DNA from: Gemmatimonadota bacterium
GTDB lineage: Bacteria; Gemmatimonadota; Gemmatimonadetes; Gemmatimonadales; GWC2-71-9
Direction of reading: 5' to 3'
Assembly: GCA_003221075.1 (NCBI GenBank)
Contig: QHUF01000089.1
Coordinates: 1-7,056, forward strand
Length of the DNA stretch: 7,056 nt
Both the position numbers and the translations under genes were made by a program. Shown in pieces: positions 6,259-7,056 of the stretch. A model generated the notes under the pieces. It did not search any database, had not been told where the DNA came from, and saw only the letters and a program-made list of their open reading frames with translations. The first letter of the stretch is position 1; every line of letters starts with the position of its first letter.

Positions 6259-6261
6259 GGC

Positions 6262-6777
6262 TCAGGTGTTGCTCTTGATCGCCTCCCGGAGAGTGCCCTC
6301 GTCGCGCTTGCCGCGATACCGCTCGCCATTGATGAAGATGGACGGCGTCCCTTCGACGCCGTTCGCGATGCCGCTCTGTACATCCCGCTCCACACGGTCG
6401 GCGTATTTGTGTGCCGCCATCGCGGTGAGATAAGCGCGCATGTTGACGCCCGTCGCCGTCGCACGCTCCTCGAGGTCCGGAGCCTCGAGATGGTACTGAT
6501 CGGCGAAGAGGGAGTCGTGCATGCGCCAGAAGGCGTCCGCCCCTCCAATCGCGTACACTGACTCTGCCGCCTCAGCGGCCAGCTGTGCATGCGGATGGAT
6601 CTCGCGTAGCGGGAAGTAGCGATACACGTAGCGAAACGAATCGCCATCGCGCGTCCGCAGCTGCCGGATGACTAACTCCAGGGCGCGAGTGTAGGGACAC
6701 TCGTAGTCGCCGTAGACGAGGATCGTTACCGGCCCGGATCCACGGACGTGATCGGCTTTGTCGATCGTCACGGTCAT
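6262..6777 (-). CDS. DsbA/thioredoxin-fold protein with single cysteine (CPYT), cytoplasmic
   Basis: This protein of 171 residues has a DsbA-like thioredoxin fold with an inserted helical domain. The N-terminal strand VTILVYGDYECPYT (17-30) carries the active site as Cys27-Pro-Tyr-Thr30, where CPxC would be usual. No other cysteine occurs in the protein, so it cannot form the internal disulfide of a DsbA. The cis-proline loop is intact as EGTPSIFING (142-151, Pro145), followed by RYRGKRDEGTLREAI. There is no signal peptide or membrane segment, so it should be cytoplasmic, where a monothiol site suits glutathione-type or mixed-disulfide chemistry, or peroxide/electrophile handling. ATG 6777 is chosen for its homologous opening (DKADHVRG) and a GGTGA ribosome site; TTG 6816 would overlap the upstream gene. 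It is second in an operon with the HxlR regulator. Confidence 0.88.
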   Translation of the reverse strand: MTVTIDKADHVRGSGPVTILVYGDYECPYTRALELVIRQLRTRDGDSFRYVYRYFPLREIHPHAQLAAEAAESVYAIGGADAFWRMHDSLFADQYHLEAPDLEERATATGVNMRAYLTAMAAHKYADRVERDVQSGIANGVEGTPSIFINGERYRGKRDEGTLREAIKSNT

Positions 6778-6789
6778 CGCGTGGTCACC
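6778..6789 (-). promoter_or_regulatory. Ribosome binding site of DsbA-like gene overlapping HxlR stop
   Basis: GGTGA on the minus strand, 7 bases before ATG 6777, includes the TGA stop of the HxlR gene (6787-6785). Ribosomes finishing the regulator would be positioned to start the DsbA-like protein, indicating coupled translation. Confidence 0.5.
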
Positions 6790-7056
6790 GGCGGGGCGGT
6801 TTCGCGTCTTCCACAACGAGCTCGCGGCCCCAGCGTTCGATGGCTCCCGCGAGCTGACCGAAGGTGCGCCCGCTCCGCGTCAATTCGTAGGCCACGCGGA
6901 CCGGCGGGCCCGGGTCGACGTGGCGTGCCAACAGCCCCCGGACTTCCAGGTCTTTCAAGCGTGCCGACAGGACCTTGTCCCCGGGGCCCTTGGCGCGCGC
7001 GGAGATCTCGGTGAACCGCAGCGACCCCCCCTGCAACACATTGAGGATCAGGGCAT
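6785..7056 (-). CDS. HxlR-family winged-helix transcriptional regulator (partial, N-terminus off the right edge)
   Basis: The reading frame stays open to the right edge, so the gene begins beyond the window; a GTG at 7039 is internal because the residues before it (ALILNVLQGG) already match the family. About 89 residues are visible. The family pattern is clear: ALILNVLQGGSLRFTEI (first helix and turn), KVLSARLKDLEVRGLLAR (recognition region), PPVRVAYELTRSGRTF (wing) and the C-terminal helix IERWGREL. HxlR proteins bind DNA as dimers; several (YodB, HypR, QorR) sense oxidants or quinones through a cysteine near the N-terminus, which lies outside this window, and none is present in the visible part. 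It directly precedes and probably co-transcribes the DsbA-like gene, which may be its target. Confidence 0.92.
   Translation of the reverse strand, partial: ALILNVLQGGSLRFTEISARAKGPGDKVLSARLKDLEVRGLLARHVDPGPPVRVAYELTRSGRTFGQLAGAIERWGRELVVEDAKPPRR

Noticed and set aside
7037..7039. GTG 7039 as start of a complete 84-residue HxlR protein
   Set aside because: The frame continues to the right edge with family-like residues (ALILN) before this codon, and the N-terminal helix of the family would be missing.

Overview
The window is GC-rich, densely coding bacterial chromosome. It holds ten genes, two of them cut by the window edges, and no non-coding stretch longer than about 110 bases. I see no RNA gene, insertion sequence, phage gene, CRISPR array or attachment site. 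High GC, codons ending in G/C and the style of the proteins suggest a soil-type bacterium. The HPt-like protein at the left edge and the general repertoire would fit Gemmatimonadota or a similar phylum, but that is an impression and no marker gene settles it.

Layout: positions 1-991 (minus) carry most of a large protein that starts with a degenerate histidine-phosphotransfer (HPt) domain and runs off the left edge. Divergent from it, 1029-3237 (plus) is a tightly overlapping three-gene operon for a type I ABC importer of the OpuC/ProX/YehZ/EgtU class: ATPase, permease and lipoprotein substrate-binding protein. It imports a quaternary-ammonium-type compound (betaine, choline, carnitine or ergothioneine). 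After it come single genes on alternating strands: a VOC/glyoxalase-fold protein (minus), an OsmC/Ohr-family thiol peroxidase-like protein (plus), an MFS exporter of the MFS_3/enterobactin-exporter type (minus), and methionine sulfoxide reductase MsrA (plus). Last is a minus-strand two-gene operon: an HxlR-family regulator (N-terminus beyond the right edge) followed by a cytoplasmic DsbA-like protein with only one cysteine.

The genes from 3234 to the right edge share a theme of oxidant and electrophile defence: peroxide reduction (OsmC), methionine repair (MsrA), a monothiol thioredoxin-fold protein, a VOC protein that could handle small electrophiles, an exporter, and a regulator family that includes thiol-based sensors. 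If the ABC importer carries ergothioneine rather than betaine, the whole right part would be a thiol-redox neighbourhood. That is inference; the alternating strands show it is not one operon.

Architecturally, all three tail-to-tail junctions overlap or nearly touch (4 bp overlap, 11 bp overlap, 3 bp gap), leaving no room for terminators between genes. The head-to-head junctions are short (about 37-106 bp) and must hold both promoters. The points most worth checking are the HPt domain lacking its histidine, the permease with no ordinary start codon, the MFS C-terminal domain that appears to lack about 35 residues, and the single-cysteine DsbA-like protein coupled to HxlR. I found no clear evidence of a wholly new multi-gene system.
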